Positions 9,543 through 17,685 of a DNA stretch of 48,448 nt are shown here, piece after piece (position 1 is the stretch's first letter; each line of letters starts with the position of its first letter). The stretch is from Candidatus Falkowiibacteriota bacterium (GTDB lineage Bacteria; Patescibacteriota; Patescibacteriia; UBA11705; JABHMO01). Made by a program: the position numbers and the translations under genes. The stretch covers positions 1 to 48,448 of the forward strand of contig JABHMO010000036.1 of assembly GCA_018693855.1 (NCBI GenBank), read 5' to 3'. Below the pieces are notes generated by a model. The model had not been told where the DNA came from, did not search any database, and worked only from the letters and a program-made list of their open reading frames with translations.

Positions 9543-9812
9543 ATGAAGCTGACTAAACCAAATCATCTAGTACCAGACAGATTAGCATCAATCATACCAA
9601 GGCAATCGGCATATGGGATGTTTAGTGAATGGGACACCCAGGATTGCAAGGGTAAATTCGCAAAACTCGACGAGCAAGAAACTGACCAAAATGTCACAAA
9701 ACAACGTAACAAACCAAAAGAAAAACCTTTCTTGCCTTTCCCAAAAGGACTTCTAATAAAACACCGTTTCAGTTTTTTCGGCCGACCAAACCTATCCAAA
9801 GGAAAAGATTGA
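9543..9812 (+). CDS. small paralogous protein, copy 3 of 3
   Basis: AAGGAG upstream; MKLTKPNHLVPDRLASIIP..YGMF..WDTQDC...FLPFPKGL..KHRFSFFGR. Confidence 0.8.
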   Translation: MKLTKPNHLVPDRLASIIPRQSAYGMFSEWDTQDCKGKFAKLDEQETDQNVTKQRNKPKEKPFLPFPKGLLIKHRFSFFGRPNLSKGKD

Positions 9813-9849
9813 TATTCAAATACAACGATAAATTCAAACCATCAAAAAA

Positions 9850-9876
9850 CCGTGAACACTCTCACGGCTTTTTTAT
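9850..9876 (+). terminator. intrinsic terminator of the small-protein operon
   Basis: CCGTGAACACTCTCACGG followed by CTTTTTT. Confidence 0.8.
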
Positions 9877-9998
9877 TGAACTTTAGATAAATACAAAGTA
9901 TAATCAAATTACCATACTCTTAGTTTACTAAGAGATAAAAACTAATACAAAACAATCCATTTAGCCTTATATAGCCTCGTTTAGCCCCCTTTTTCTCT

Positions 9999-10748
9999 AT
10001 GAATAAACAAACTCAAGAGTACTTACAAGAACTTGATTTCAAACCAAATGAAATAAAAGTTTACATTGCTTCAACTCAACTGGGAGAAGCTACTGCTGCA
10101 CAGATCGCTAAGAAGATTAATTTACCAAGAACAACCGTAATCAGTGTTCTGCAAAAGCTAGAACAGAGCAACTATATTTCAGCCCACAAATACAAAGGTA
10201 AAACTTTTTATTGGGTTGAGTCACCTCGATTAATTAAATCTAGTTTAGAACATAAAGTAGAAGTCGCGAGCAACCTTGAAAATCTTTTGACTGAACTTTA
10301 CCGTAGCGAATCTACTTTCCCCTTCTCAAAAACAGTTGACACGAAAAATGGTATTAAAAAATACATTGAAAAGACATTACTAGAAACCACTAAAAAATCC
10401 ACTATATACACAATTGACAACCCAAACGTAGGCAACTACAGAAAAATCTTTTCAGATGATTATGGTAAAATTTTGGTTGGAATAAAAAAGAAAAGACAAC
10501 TCAATACAAAAACACTAATTCCTTTTGGAACTCTAAACAAGATTCATCCAAACAAAATTAAAACTCAAGCAATAGAAGTCAAAGAACTACCTGAAGGAAT
10601 CGATTTCCCTGCATCACTCTGGATAATTGATAAAAAAATAGTCTTCTTTTCCGGTAAGATTCCATTCCTAGTAGAAATAAATCATCCATTAATAAAAGAA
10701 AGTATTAAGAGTTTGTATAACTATTTGTGGGGAACAGCTACAGGGTAA
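9999..10748 (+). CDS. TrmB-like transcriptional regulator
   Basis: N-terminal winged-helix (LGEATAAQIAKKINLPRTTVISVLQKLEQSNYI) and TrmB-like C-terminal region. Confidence 0.8.
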   Translation: MNKQTQEYLQELDFKPNEIKVYIASTQLGEATAAQIAKKINLPRTTVISVLQKLEQSNYISAHKYKGKTFYWVESPRLIKSSLEHKVEVASNLENLLTELYRSESTFPFSKTVDTKNGIKKYIEKTLLETTKKSTIYTIDNPNVGNYRKIFSDDYGKILVGIKKKRQLNTKTLIPFGTLNKIHPNKIKTQAIEVKELPEGIDFPASLWIIDKKIVFFSGKIPFLVEINHPLIKESIKSLYNYLWGTATG

Positions 10749-10848
10749 TTATGAGTAAGGCTCTTTAACCTAGCCTTACTCCGGATCGAGTCCGGAGTGA
10801 CTTGATTTTGATAGAGCCCGAACAATCGTTATTAAAAACCTTAAATCT

Positions 10849-11451
10849 ATGCATTTGATCCTAATGTCCAACGGTGAATTTTTCACGGAGAAAGTTCCTC
10901 AACTTGTTGAGAATTTTTCGAAGATGAAAATCGCCTACATCAATACAGCAACTAAAGGTATGCCTGATCCGTCAGCACTTGATCGACATATTGAGAGGAT
11001 GAAAGAGCTTGATTTTAATTTTGAAGTGATTGATATTGCGGATAAAAACGAGGATGAACTTTTCGAACAATTAAAAACTAAAGATCTAATTTACGTTCAA
11101 GGAGGAAACACATTCTACTTATTAAAATGCATCCGAGAAAGCGGTTTTGATAAAGTCATTAAAAAACTTTTACAGAAAGGAATTATATACACTGGCGCAA
11201 GTGCTGGAGCTTATGTGGCTTGCCCGACAATTGAAATGGCAACTTGGAACGATTCGCAACACTTTGATAGATTTGGAATCACTGATTTCACAGCCCTAGG
11301 CTTGTTCCCCTCTTTAATCAAAGCTCACTTTACAGAAGATCAACGACCAGTTCTTGATTCTTATATTAACAATTCACATTATAAAGTTGAACTGCTAGCA
11401 GATAATGAAGCGCTCATGATAAAAAACGGTAAAATCACTAAATTCAATTAA
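10849..11451 (+). CDS. Peptidase E-like (S51 family) protein
   Basis: IYVQGGNTFYLL and GASAGAYVA nucleophile motif. Confidence 0.85.
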   Translation: MHLILMSNGEFFTEKVPQLVENFSKMKIAYINTATKGMPDPSALDRHIERMKELDFNFEVIDIADKNEDELFEQLKTKDLIYVQGGNTFYLLKCIRESGFDKVIKKLLQKGIIYTGASAGAYVACPTIEMATWNDSQHFDRFGITDFTALGLFPSLIKAHFTEDQRPVLDSYINNSHYKVELLADNEALMIKNGKITKFN

Positions 11452-11475
11452 ACAAATCTAATACAATATCCTCTT

Positions 11476-12366
11476 ATGAAAACAACAAAATATAACATGG
11501 TCGCATTTGGGATTGTGTTTTTCTCATTATCGGTCAATTTTCTGGCACTTCTATTCACTTCTGTAATCACGAAAGTTGGGTCACCTACTAACTTCTCAAT
11601 CTTTGGACTTTATAATGGAACAGGGACAACGATCGAAATGACTGCGGGACTAACTCTGTTCTTCGCTGTACTCATGTTATCAGCCTTTGTACATATTGGT
11701 ATCTATTCAATTAAACAAGCTGTTACAATTAACAACGAAAAAACGACTACTTATCAGGATAAAAATATCTGGTGGGCAACAGCACTCTTTCTAATAGTAA
11801 AAGATAGCTTCAAATTGATTCTTGCTATGATAATCGCTGTCCCTCTTTTACTCGTAACGCTATCAATGACAGTCTCTGCCCTATTTATGAACCAGCTTGA
11901 ATTAGGACAACCTCTTTTAATTTTCGTAGTTGGAATAATCGCTTATATACCAACACAATCTGTTGGGTTAAGGATTGGTAAATTAATTACAAAAGCAGCT
12001 GACAAAACAAAGGCTACTATCACCTTTTCTAAAACTGGATTTGATATTCAGTTCCATTGGTTAGGCCTTAAACCAGGAGAGGGTGAATTCCATATTGATT
12101 TTTCTGAATTAGAGCGAGTTGAGACAATGACATTTTTCGAAGCACAAAAGTACCAAAAAGAGTTTGGTCCAAACGTACAGATGGCATATGATCAGGTAAA
12201 ATCAATGTACAAAATGAAAGAGAAAAGACCTTCCACCCTATTTCAAGCTGAATCAGGTACTAATACACTAATCAAAGGACCAGAAATACATTACCTTTTC
12301 CGGTTCCGATCTGATCAGGATATTGATGGATTAGTTAAAGCATTTAATGATTATAAAAAAAAATAA
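11476..12366 (+). CDS. integral membrane protein, unknown
   Basis: 296-aa ORF with multiple hydrophobic segments. Confidence 0.7.
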   Translation: MKTTKYNMVAFGIVFFSLSVNFLALLFTSVITKVGSPTNFSIFGLYNGTGTTIEMTAGLTLFFAVLMLSAFVHIGIYSIKQAVTINNEKTTTYQDKNIWWATALFLIVKDSFKLILAMIIAVPLLLVTLSMTVSALFMNQLELGQPLLIFVVGIIAYIPTQSVGLRIGKLITKAADKTKATITFSKTGFDIQFHWLGLKPGEGEFHIDFSELERVETMTFFEAQKYQKEFGPNVQMAYDQVKSMYKMKEKRPSTLFQAESGTNTLIKGPEIHYLFRFRSDQDIDGLVKAFNDYKKK

Positions 12367-12374
12367 GATAGTAC

Positions 12375-12401
12375 AGTCCTGAGGAAACTCAGGACTTTTC
12401 T
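12375..12401 (+). terminator. intrinsic terminator
   Basis: GTCCTGAGGAAACTCAGGAC followed by TTTTC. Confidence 0.75.
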
Positions 12402-12430
12402 TTACACAAAATAGTAATCAAAATTGTCCT

Positions 12431-12459
12431 TGACAAGCAAATTCAATAGGTGTATATTC
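12431..12459 (+). promoter_or_regulatory. sigma70-type promoter for the 76-aa ORF
   Basis: TTGACA - 17 nt - TATATT. Confidence 0.7.
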
Positions 12460-12496
12460 CTGACAGGTCAATTTTTCGCCTGAAAGGAGTGCGGAA

Positions 12497-12727
12497 ATGA
12501 TCGTTCGTGCGAAGAGACAAAAAAGAATAAGGGGTGGTAAGCACTACTACGAATTCTTGGGGATCTTCGTCTCATGCGTTGCAGTGCTCTATGTAGCCAA
12601 GGTAGGAATTCTCCTGTCTCTGCTACTAGGTGGCTGCTTTGCAATTCTGCTCTTTATCTTCATCTATCCAATCCCCATCAAAATACCAGAGGAGAACGAT
12701 GAGGAGGATGAGGACGGCACACAATAA
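12497..12727 (+). CDS. small membrane protein
   Basis: 76-aa ORF with AAAGGAG SD, two hydrophobic segments, acidic tail. Confidence 0.7.
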   Translation: MIVRAKRQKRIRGGKHYYEFLGIFVSCVAVLYVAKVGILLSLLLGGCFAILLFIFIYPIPIKIPEENDEEDEDGTQ

Positions 12728-12740
12728 AAAATGTCCATTT

Positions 12741-12772
12741 AGCGGCTTCGCATTGCGAAGCCGCTTCTCTTT
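12741..12772 (+). terminator. intrinsic terminator
   Basis: AGCGGCTTCGCATTGCGAAGCCGCT hairpin followed by T-rich tract. Confidence 0.8.
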
Positions 12773-12826
12773 TAAATCAATTCCTTTCTGCTTGATAATA
12801 ACCTTCAGTCATGCTATTATTTGGCT

Positions 12827-14104
12827 ATGAAAAAAATCAGTTGTAATACACTAGTAATAGGTGGCGGTCCTGCTGGGATAATGTCAGCAATTAAAGCATC
12901 AGAAAAGAATTCTGATGTAATTTTAGTAGAAAAAAATAATCGATTAGGTGTAAAATTACTTATTACTGGTAAAGGCAGATGTAATATTACTAATGCTGAA
13001 AACAATGTAAAAAAACTAGTTGAGAAGTATGGTAAAAATGGAAAATTCCTTTACTCTTGCTTGAACAATTTTTGTACTCAAGACGTTGTAAATATGCTAG
13101 AAAAGTACGGTTTGAACACTAAAATTGAACAGGGAAACAGAATTTTTCCAGATTCGGATAAATCGGCTGATGTTCTTAATTTATTTGTAAAATTACTTAA
13201 AAAGCAGAAAGTTGAGATTATGGTTAATAGTGGGGTTAGAAAGATAGTCACAGAGCACAGAACAGATAACACGGAACAAAAGACTCCAAGCACAAAGATA
13301 ATCAAAAAGGTAATTCTTGATGATGGGACGGAGATTGAGGCGAAGAAGTATATTCTTACAACGGGTGGCAAATCATATCCAGCGACTGGATCGACTGGAG
13401 AGGCGTTTTTATGGTTAAGGACTCTAGGTCACAATATTACGAAGCTATCCCCTGCTCTAGTACCAATCAAGTGCAAAGAATCGTTTATTGAAGAACTCGA
13501 AGGACTGAGTTTAAGAAATGTAGAGATCGCAGCTTATCAAGACAATAAGAAAAGACTATCTCAATTTGGAGAGGCTGTTTTCACAAATAACGGGATGAGT
13601 GGACCTATTATTCAAGATATGAGTTCTAATGTTGGCGAGTTACTTGAGAATGGAGAAGTTAAACTAAAAATCGATTTCAAACCAGCACTCGACTTCCCTA
13701 CCCTTGATAAACGACTACAAAAAGATTTTCAAGAATTTAGTAACAAAATGTTTAGAAATAGTTTAGATAAACTTCTACCAAAGTCTTTAATTCCTATAAT
13801 TATAAAACTTTCTAAGATAGATCCTGATAAAAAAGTAAACTTAATCACAAAAGAAGAAAGAAATAAACTTCTGCATCTACTTAAAGAGTTCGAACTGATA
13901 GTTACAGCCTTAGAAAAGTTTTCAAAAGCAATCATCACTAAAGGTGGAGTAGATTTAAAAGAAGTTGATCCCAAAACAATGCAATCTAAAATAGTCGATA
14001 ATCTATATTTCGCTGGAGAGATCCTTGACCTAGACGGCCCGACTGGCGGCTACAATCTGCAAATATGTTGGAGCACTGGTTATGCAGCTGGGACAAGCAG
14101 CTAA
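12827..14104 (+). CDS. HI0933-like NAD(P)/FAD-dependent oxidoreductase
   Basis: LVIGGGPAGIMSAI and C-terminal LYFAGEILDLDGPTGGYNLQICWSTGYAAG. Confidence 0.9.
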   Translation: MKKISCNTLVIGGGPAGIMSAIKASEKNSDVILVEKNNRLGVKLLITGKGRCNITNAENNVKKLVEKYGKNGKFLYSCLNNFCTQDVVNMLEKYGLNTKIEQGNRIFPDSDKSADVLNLFVKLLKKQKVEIMVNSGVRKIVTEHRTDNTEQKTPSTKIIKKVILDDGTEIEAKKYILTTGGKSYPATGSTGEAFLWLRTLGHNITKLSPALVPIKCKESFIEELEGLSLRNVEIAAYQDNKKRLSQFGEAVFTNNGMSGPIIQDMSSNVGELLENGEVKLKIDFKPALDFPTLDKRLQKDFQEFSNKMFRNSLDKLLPKSLIPIIIKLSKIDPDKKVNLITKEERNKLLHLLKEFELIVTALEKFSKAIITKGGVDLKEVDPKTMQSKIVDNLYFAGEILDLDGPTGGYNLQICWSTGYAAGTSS

Positions 14105-14123
14105 GGACTAGCTGCTTTTTAGT
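14094..14123 (+). terminator. intrinsic terminator overlapping the stop codon
   Basis: AGCAGCTAAGGACTAGCTGCT followed by TTTT. Confidence 0.7.
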
Positions 14124-14241
14124 TTATAAACAGTAACACTTGCATTTATTTAATTATGGGTATATACTTATTATCATATCACGTAGCATATGGTACGTAA
14201 CATAAAAATAATAATTCAAATCTAAATCATTATTCAAAACT

Positions 14242-15447
14242 ATGAGATCCAAACTTACTATTTTCGCTATTTTATTTTTTTGCCTTTTGTCATTTTTACC
14301 GATACAACCGACTAACGCAGCCGAACAAGTTGAGTTAGACTTTTTCTACAGTGAAACATGTCCTCACTGTATAAAAGAGTATAAATTTTTGGATAATGAT
14401 ATTGAGCCAAAATACGAAGACGTTAAAATTAATAAATACGTTTTATCAAAACAAAAAAACGTTGATCTGCTGGAAGAATTTTACGCAGAATATGAAGTTC
14501 CAAAGAATATTCATGGATACGTGCCTATCACTTTTATTGATGATGTTTATTACTCAGGATTCAATGATCGGATTGCCATGCAAATTGAGTCAAAGATCAT
14601 TAATTTAACAAAGTACGAGGCATCTCAGCAACCGATTGAAGACGGAGACTCTCAAATGGCCGACGAACTAAGAGAGACTGTTAAAGTTCCTTTGTTCGGA
14701 GAAATTGATCTGAAAAACTCATCACCTCTAACCCTATCAATAATCCTCGGTACACTCGACGGATTCAACGCCTGCGCAATGATCGCTCTGGGATTTTTAC
14801 TAGCTGTGCTAATTGGAACAGGTGTCAGAAAAAAAATAATCCTAATCGGAGGAACATTCATCCTGGTTTCAGGAGCTGTCTACTTCCTGTTTATATCAGC
14901 TTGGTTGAACTTGTTCATGATCACTCAAAACATAGCATTCATAACTTCAATTGTTGCAATTATTGTAATTATTTTCGCAATCCTGATTTTACGAGACTAC
15001 ATTAGAAATATTGTTTGTAAAATCTGTCATATCAATCCAAAGGGAGCAACAATCTGGCAAAAGATGGAAAAATACTTGTTTACTAAAATGCAGTATTACG
15101 CAACAACTCCAATGTCAACATTCTTGATGCTACTAGGAGTTGCTGGAGTAGCTGTTGGAATCAATACAGTTGAACTTGTCTGTTCATTCGGCTTCCCTCT
15201 TGCATTCACAAAAGCTCTGACAGACATGGGAATGTCAACTGGTAGTTACTACTTTTATTTGATCCTGTACATCATGTTCTACATGCTTGATGATTTCATT
15301 ATCTTCTTAATTGCAGTAATAACCCTGCGTGTAACAGGAATCTCTGACAAATACCTGAAGTTCGTCATGTTAATCTCTGGAATAATGTTACTAATACTTG
15401 GTATTGTTATGTTATTTAAACCAAGTTTGTTAGCTTTTAATTTATAA
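14242..15447 (+). CDS. thioredoxin-like / CcdA-DsbD-like membrane protein
   Basis: Signal peptide, FFYSETCPHC thioredoxin-like motif, multiple TM segments. Confidence 0.7.
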   Translation: MRSKLTIFAILFFCLLSFLPIQPTNAAEQVELDFFYSETCPHCIKEYKFLDNDIEPKYEDVKINKYVLSKQKNVDLLEEFYAEYEVPKNIHGYVPITFIDDVYYSGFNDRIAMQIESKIINLTKYEASQQPIEDGDSQMADELRETVKVPLFGEIDLKNSSPLTLSIILGTLDGFNACAMIALGFLLAVLIGTGVRKKIILIGGTFILVSGAVYFLFISAWLNLFMITQNIAFITSIVAIIVIIFAILILRDYIRNIVCKICHINPKGATIWQKMEKYLFTKMQYYATTPMSTFLMLLGVAGVAVGINTVELVCSFGFPLAFTKALTDMGMSTGSYYFYLILYIMFYMLDDFIIFLIAVITLRVTGISDKYLKFVMLISGIMLLILGIVMLFKPSLLAFNL

Positions 15448-15533
15448 AAAATAAAGTTCATTATAATCTTTCAATAAAGAGTACTTATCATCTATTACGT
15501 GATACGTGATACATGATACATGATACGTGATAC

Positions 15534-15704
15534 ATGAAAAATATGAATGATACAAAAACAGGCTGCAACTGCTCATGTGACTGTAGCGGATGCGGTAAAA
15601 GTAAAAAACCATCTAAAGAAGAGATTGATGCTTTCATTCAAAAGTTCGCTGATTACACAGATCAGGAAAAGGCTGATGTGAAGAAAGCGTTGGATAAGCT
15701 TTAA
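15534..15704 (+). CDS. small Cys-rich protein
   Basis: 56-aa ORF not in supplied track: MKNMNDTKTGCNCSCDCSGCGKSKKPSKEEIDAFIQKFADYTDQEKADVKKALDKL. Confidence 0.6.
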   Translation: MKNMNDTKTGCNCSCDCSGCGKSKKPSKEEIDAFIQKFADYTDQEKADVKKALDKL

Positions 15705-15826
15705 GTCAGTTGTTTACCTTGCCAGACTCCGGATCCCGTCCGGAGTGACCTAATTGGGAGTTGGCCTCCTTGCGACTTTAATTGTTCCCATCTCCCCCCT
15801 CTACCTCCTCTCGCCCCTCTAATTAT

Positions 15827-16096
15827 ATGCCACGACCAAAACTACTAAGAAAAATTTGCTGTTGTCCATGTGCAACAATATTCAAACCTAATGATAAAAA
15901 ATCAAAAGGCAAAGTTTTGTTGTCTCTTGAAGAGCTGGAGGCTCTTAGATTAAAAAACATAGAAAATCTAGAACAGATTAACTGTGCGAAAAAAATGGAT
16001 ACGTCTCAAAGTACTTTTCAACGAATACTTACCTCTTCATATAAAAAGATAAGTGACGCACTAATTAACGGAAAAGAGATTGAGATTGGGAAATAG
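15827..16096 (+). CDS. DUF134 (UPF0251)-like DNA-binding protein
   Basis: MPRPK..CCCP...LSLEELEALRLKNIENLEQINCAKKMDTSQSTFQRIL; ATG at 15827. Confidence 0.8.
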   Translation: MPRPKLLRKICCCPCATIFKPNDKKSKGKVLLSLEELEALRLKNIENLEQINCAKKMDTSQSTFQRILTSSYKKISDALINGKEIEIGK

Positions 16097-16243
16097 ACGT
16101 TAGGAAATAGGAATTGGGAATTTGTAATTAGCAATCAATGAAACAAAACATGTCCCCACTGGGGACTTTTTTGATTGGGCAAAATATGATAAAATTAGAA
16201 TTAAGAGACTACTACATCTATTAGTAAAATACCTCGATAAAAT

Positions 16244-17593
16244 ATGCCAAAACAGAATCAAAACATTAAAGCTCATGTAGTTGCAGTAAACATGGGTTAC
16301 GGTCATCAAAGAGCCGCTCACCCACTTCAAGAGATTGCTTACAGAAACTCAATCATTGACGCCAATACTTATGCTGGTATCCCAGCAAAAGATAAAGCGG
16401 TTTGGGAAGATAGTCGGAAAGCTTATGAGTTTATCTCTAGATTCAAAAAAGTGCCTTTAGTCGGGCAAGTTGCTTTTGATCTGTTTGATAAGTTCCAAGC
16501 AATTCCAGCCTTCTATCCAAAACGAGATCTGTCTGCTCCATCAATTCAAGTTAGATCTTTCTACAAATTAATCAAAAGAAAGAAATGGGGTAAACATTTA
16601 ATAGACAAACTAGCAAAAAAGCCATTACCAATAGTTACAACCTTTTTCATGACAGCTTTTATGGCAGAAATTTGGGATTATCCCGGAGAAATTTACTGTT
16701 TAGGAACAGATACTGATTTAAGTCGAGCCTGGGCACCACTTCGACCAAAAGAAAGTCGGATAAAATATTTTGCTCCTAACTACAGAGCTGAAGCTCGATT
16801 AAAAATGTATGGAATAAAAGCGCAAAATCTTTTCGTAACAGGTTTTCCATTACCTGATAAATTAGTTGGTGGAAAAAAAGAGAAAGCTGTGAAAAAGAAT
16901 TTAGGAAAAAGACTGTTCCGACTTGATCCGAAAAAAGTTTACATTAAAAGATATCATGAATCTATCTGTAAACACATTGATAAATGCAATGCTCCTAAGG
17001 CAGCGAAGCAACCTCTAACTTTAACATTCGCAGTTGGTGGAGCTGGAGCACAGAGAGAGCTTGGTATTGAGATTGTAACTAGTTTGAAACAGAAAATTGA
17101 GCAACATGAAATAAGAGTAAATTTAATCGCTGGTACACATAATGATGTAAATAAATATTTCCGAAAAGAGATCGCAGCGTTAGGTCTTAATCGAGAATTA
17201 GGTAAATATATTTCAGTAATCTACGAGAAAAAGAAAAAAGACTATTTCCTCGCTTTTGATAAAGCATTAATGCAAACAGACATTCTCTGGACAAAACCAT
17301 CTGAACTAAGTTTTTATACTGCTCTAGGTTTACCAATTATAATGTCTAGCCCAATTGGCTCACAAGAAAAATTTAATCAAAAATGGCTTAAGACAATTGG
17401 TTCTGGCATTGATCAAGAAAACCCAAAATACACAAGCCAATGGTTATTCGATTGGTTAGAATCGGGCTGGTTTGCTGAAGCTGCAATGCAGGGATTTGTT
17501 GAAGCTTCTACTAGCGGAGTTGAAAACATTAAAAAAGTTCTGGCTCATAAAGAACAAGAAGTACATAAAATAAAAAAGATCTTACAGTATTGA
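16244..17593 (+). CDS. glycosyltransferase-like protein (MGDG synthase/GT28-like)
   Basis: N-terminal VAVNMGYGHQRAA resembling GxGHxxAA; two-domain GT-B-like length. Confidence 0.55.
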   Translation: MPKQNQNIKAHVVAVNMGYGHQRAAHPLQEIAYRNSIIDANTYAGIPAKDKAVWEDSRKAYEFISRFKKVPLVGQVAFDLFDKFQAIPAFYPKRDLSAPSIQVRSFYKLIKRKKWGKHLIDKLAKKPLPIVTTFFMTAFMAEIWDYPGEIYCLGTDTDLSRAWAPLRPKESRIKYFAPNYRAEARLKMYGIKAQNLFVTGFPLPDKLVGGKKEKAVKKNLGKRLFRLDPKKVYIKRYHESICKHIDKCNAPKAAKQPLTLTFAVGGAGAQRELGIEIVTSLKQKIEQHEIRVNLIAGTHNDVNKYFRKEIAALGLNRELGKYISVIYEKKKKDYFLAFDKALMQTDILWTKPSELSFYTALGLPIIMSSPIGSQEKFNQKWLKTIGSGIDQENPKYTSQWLFDWLESGWFAEAAMQGFVEASTSGVENIKKVLAHKEQEVHKIKKILQY

Positions 17594-17640
17594 TAGCCAA
17601 ATAAAAAAGATCTTACAGTATTGATAGCCAAATAAAAAAG
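17568..17640. repeat. 31-bp tandem duplication spanning a stop codon
   Basis: AAATAAAAAAGATCTTACAGTATTGATAGCC repeated at exact 31-bp spacing. Confidence 0.9.
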
Positions 17641-17677
17641 ATAACCGAGAATGCGCATTCTCGGTTATCTTTTTTTA
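17640..17677. terminator. bidirectional intrinsic terminator
   Basis: GATAACCGAGAATGCGCATTCTCGGTTATC perfect inverted repeat between convergent genes, A-rich and T-rich flanks. Confidence 0.9.
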
Positions 17678-17685
17678 TAGCACTA

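Noticed and set aside
13078-13371. 97-aa minus-strand ORF
   Set aside because: Antisense to the HI0933-like oxidoreductase gene.
15491-15540. CRISPR array
   Set aside because: The repeats are ~10 bp, contiguous and degenerate, with no unique spacers and no cas genes in the window.
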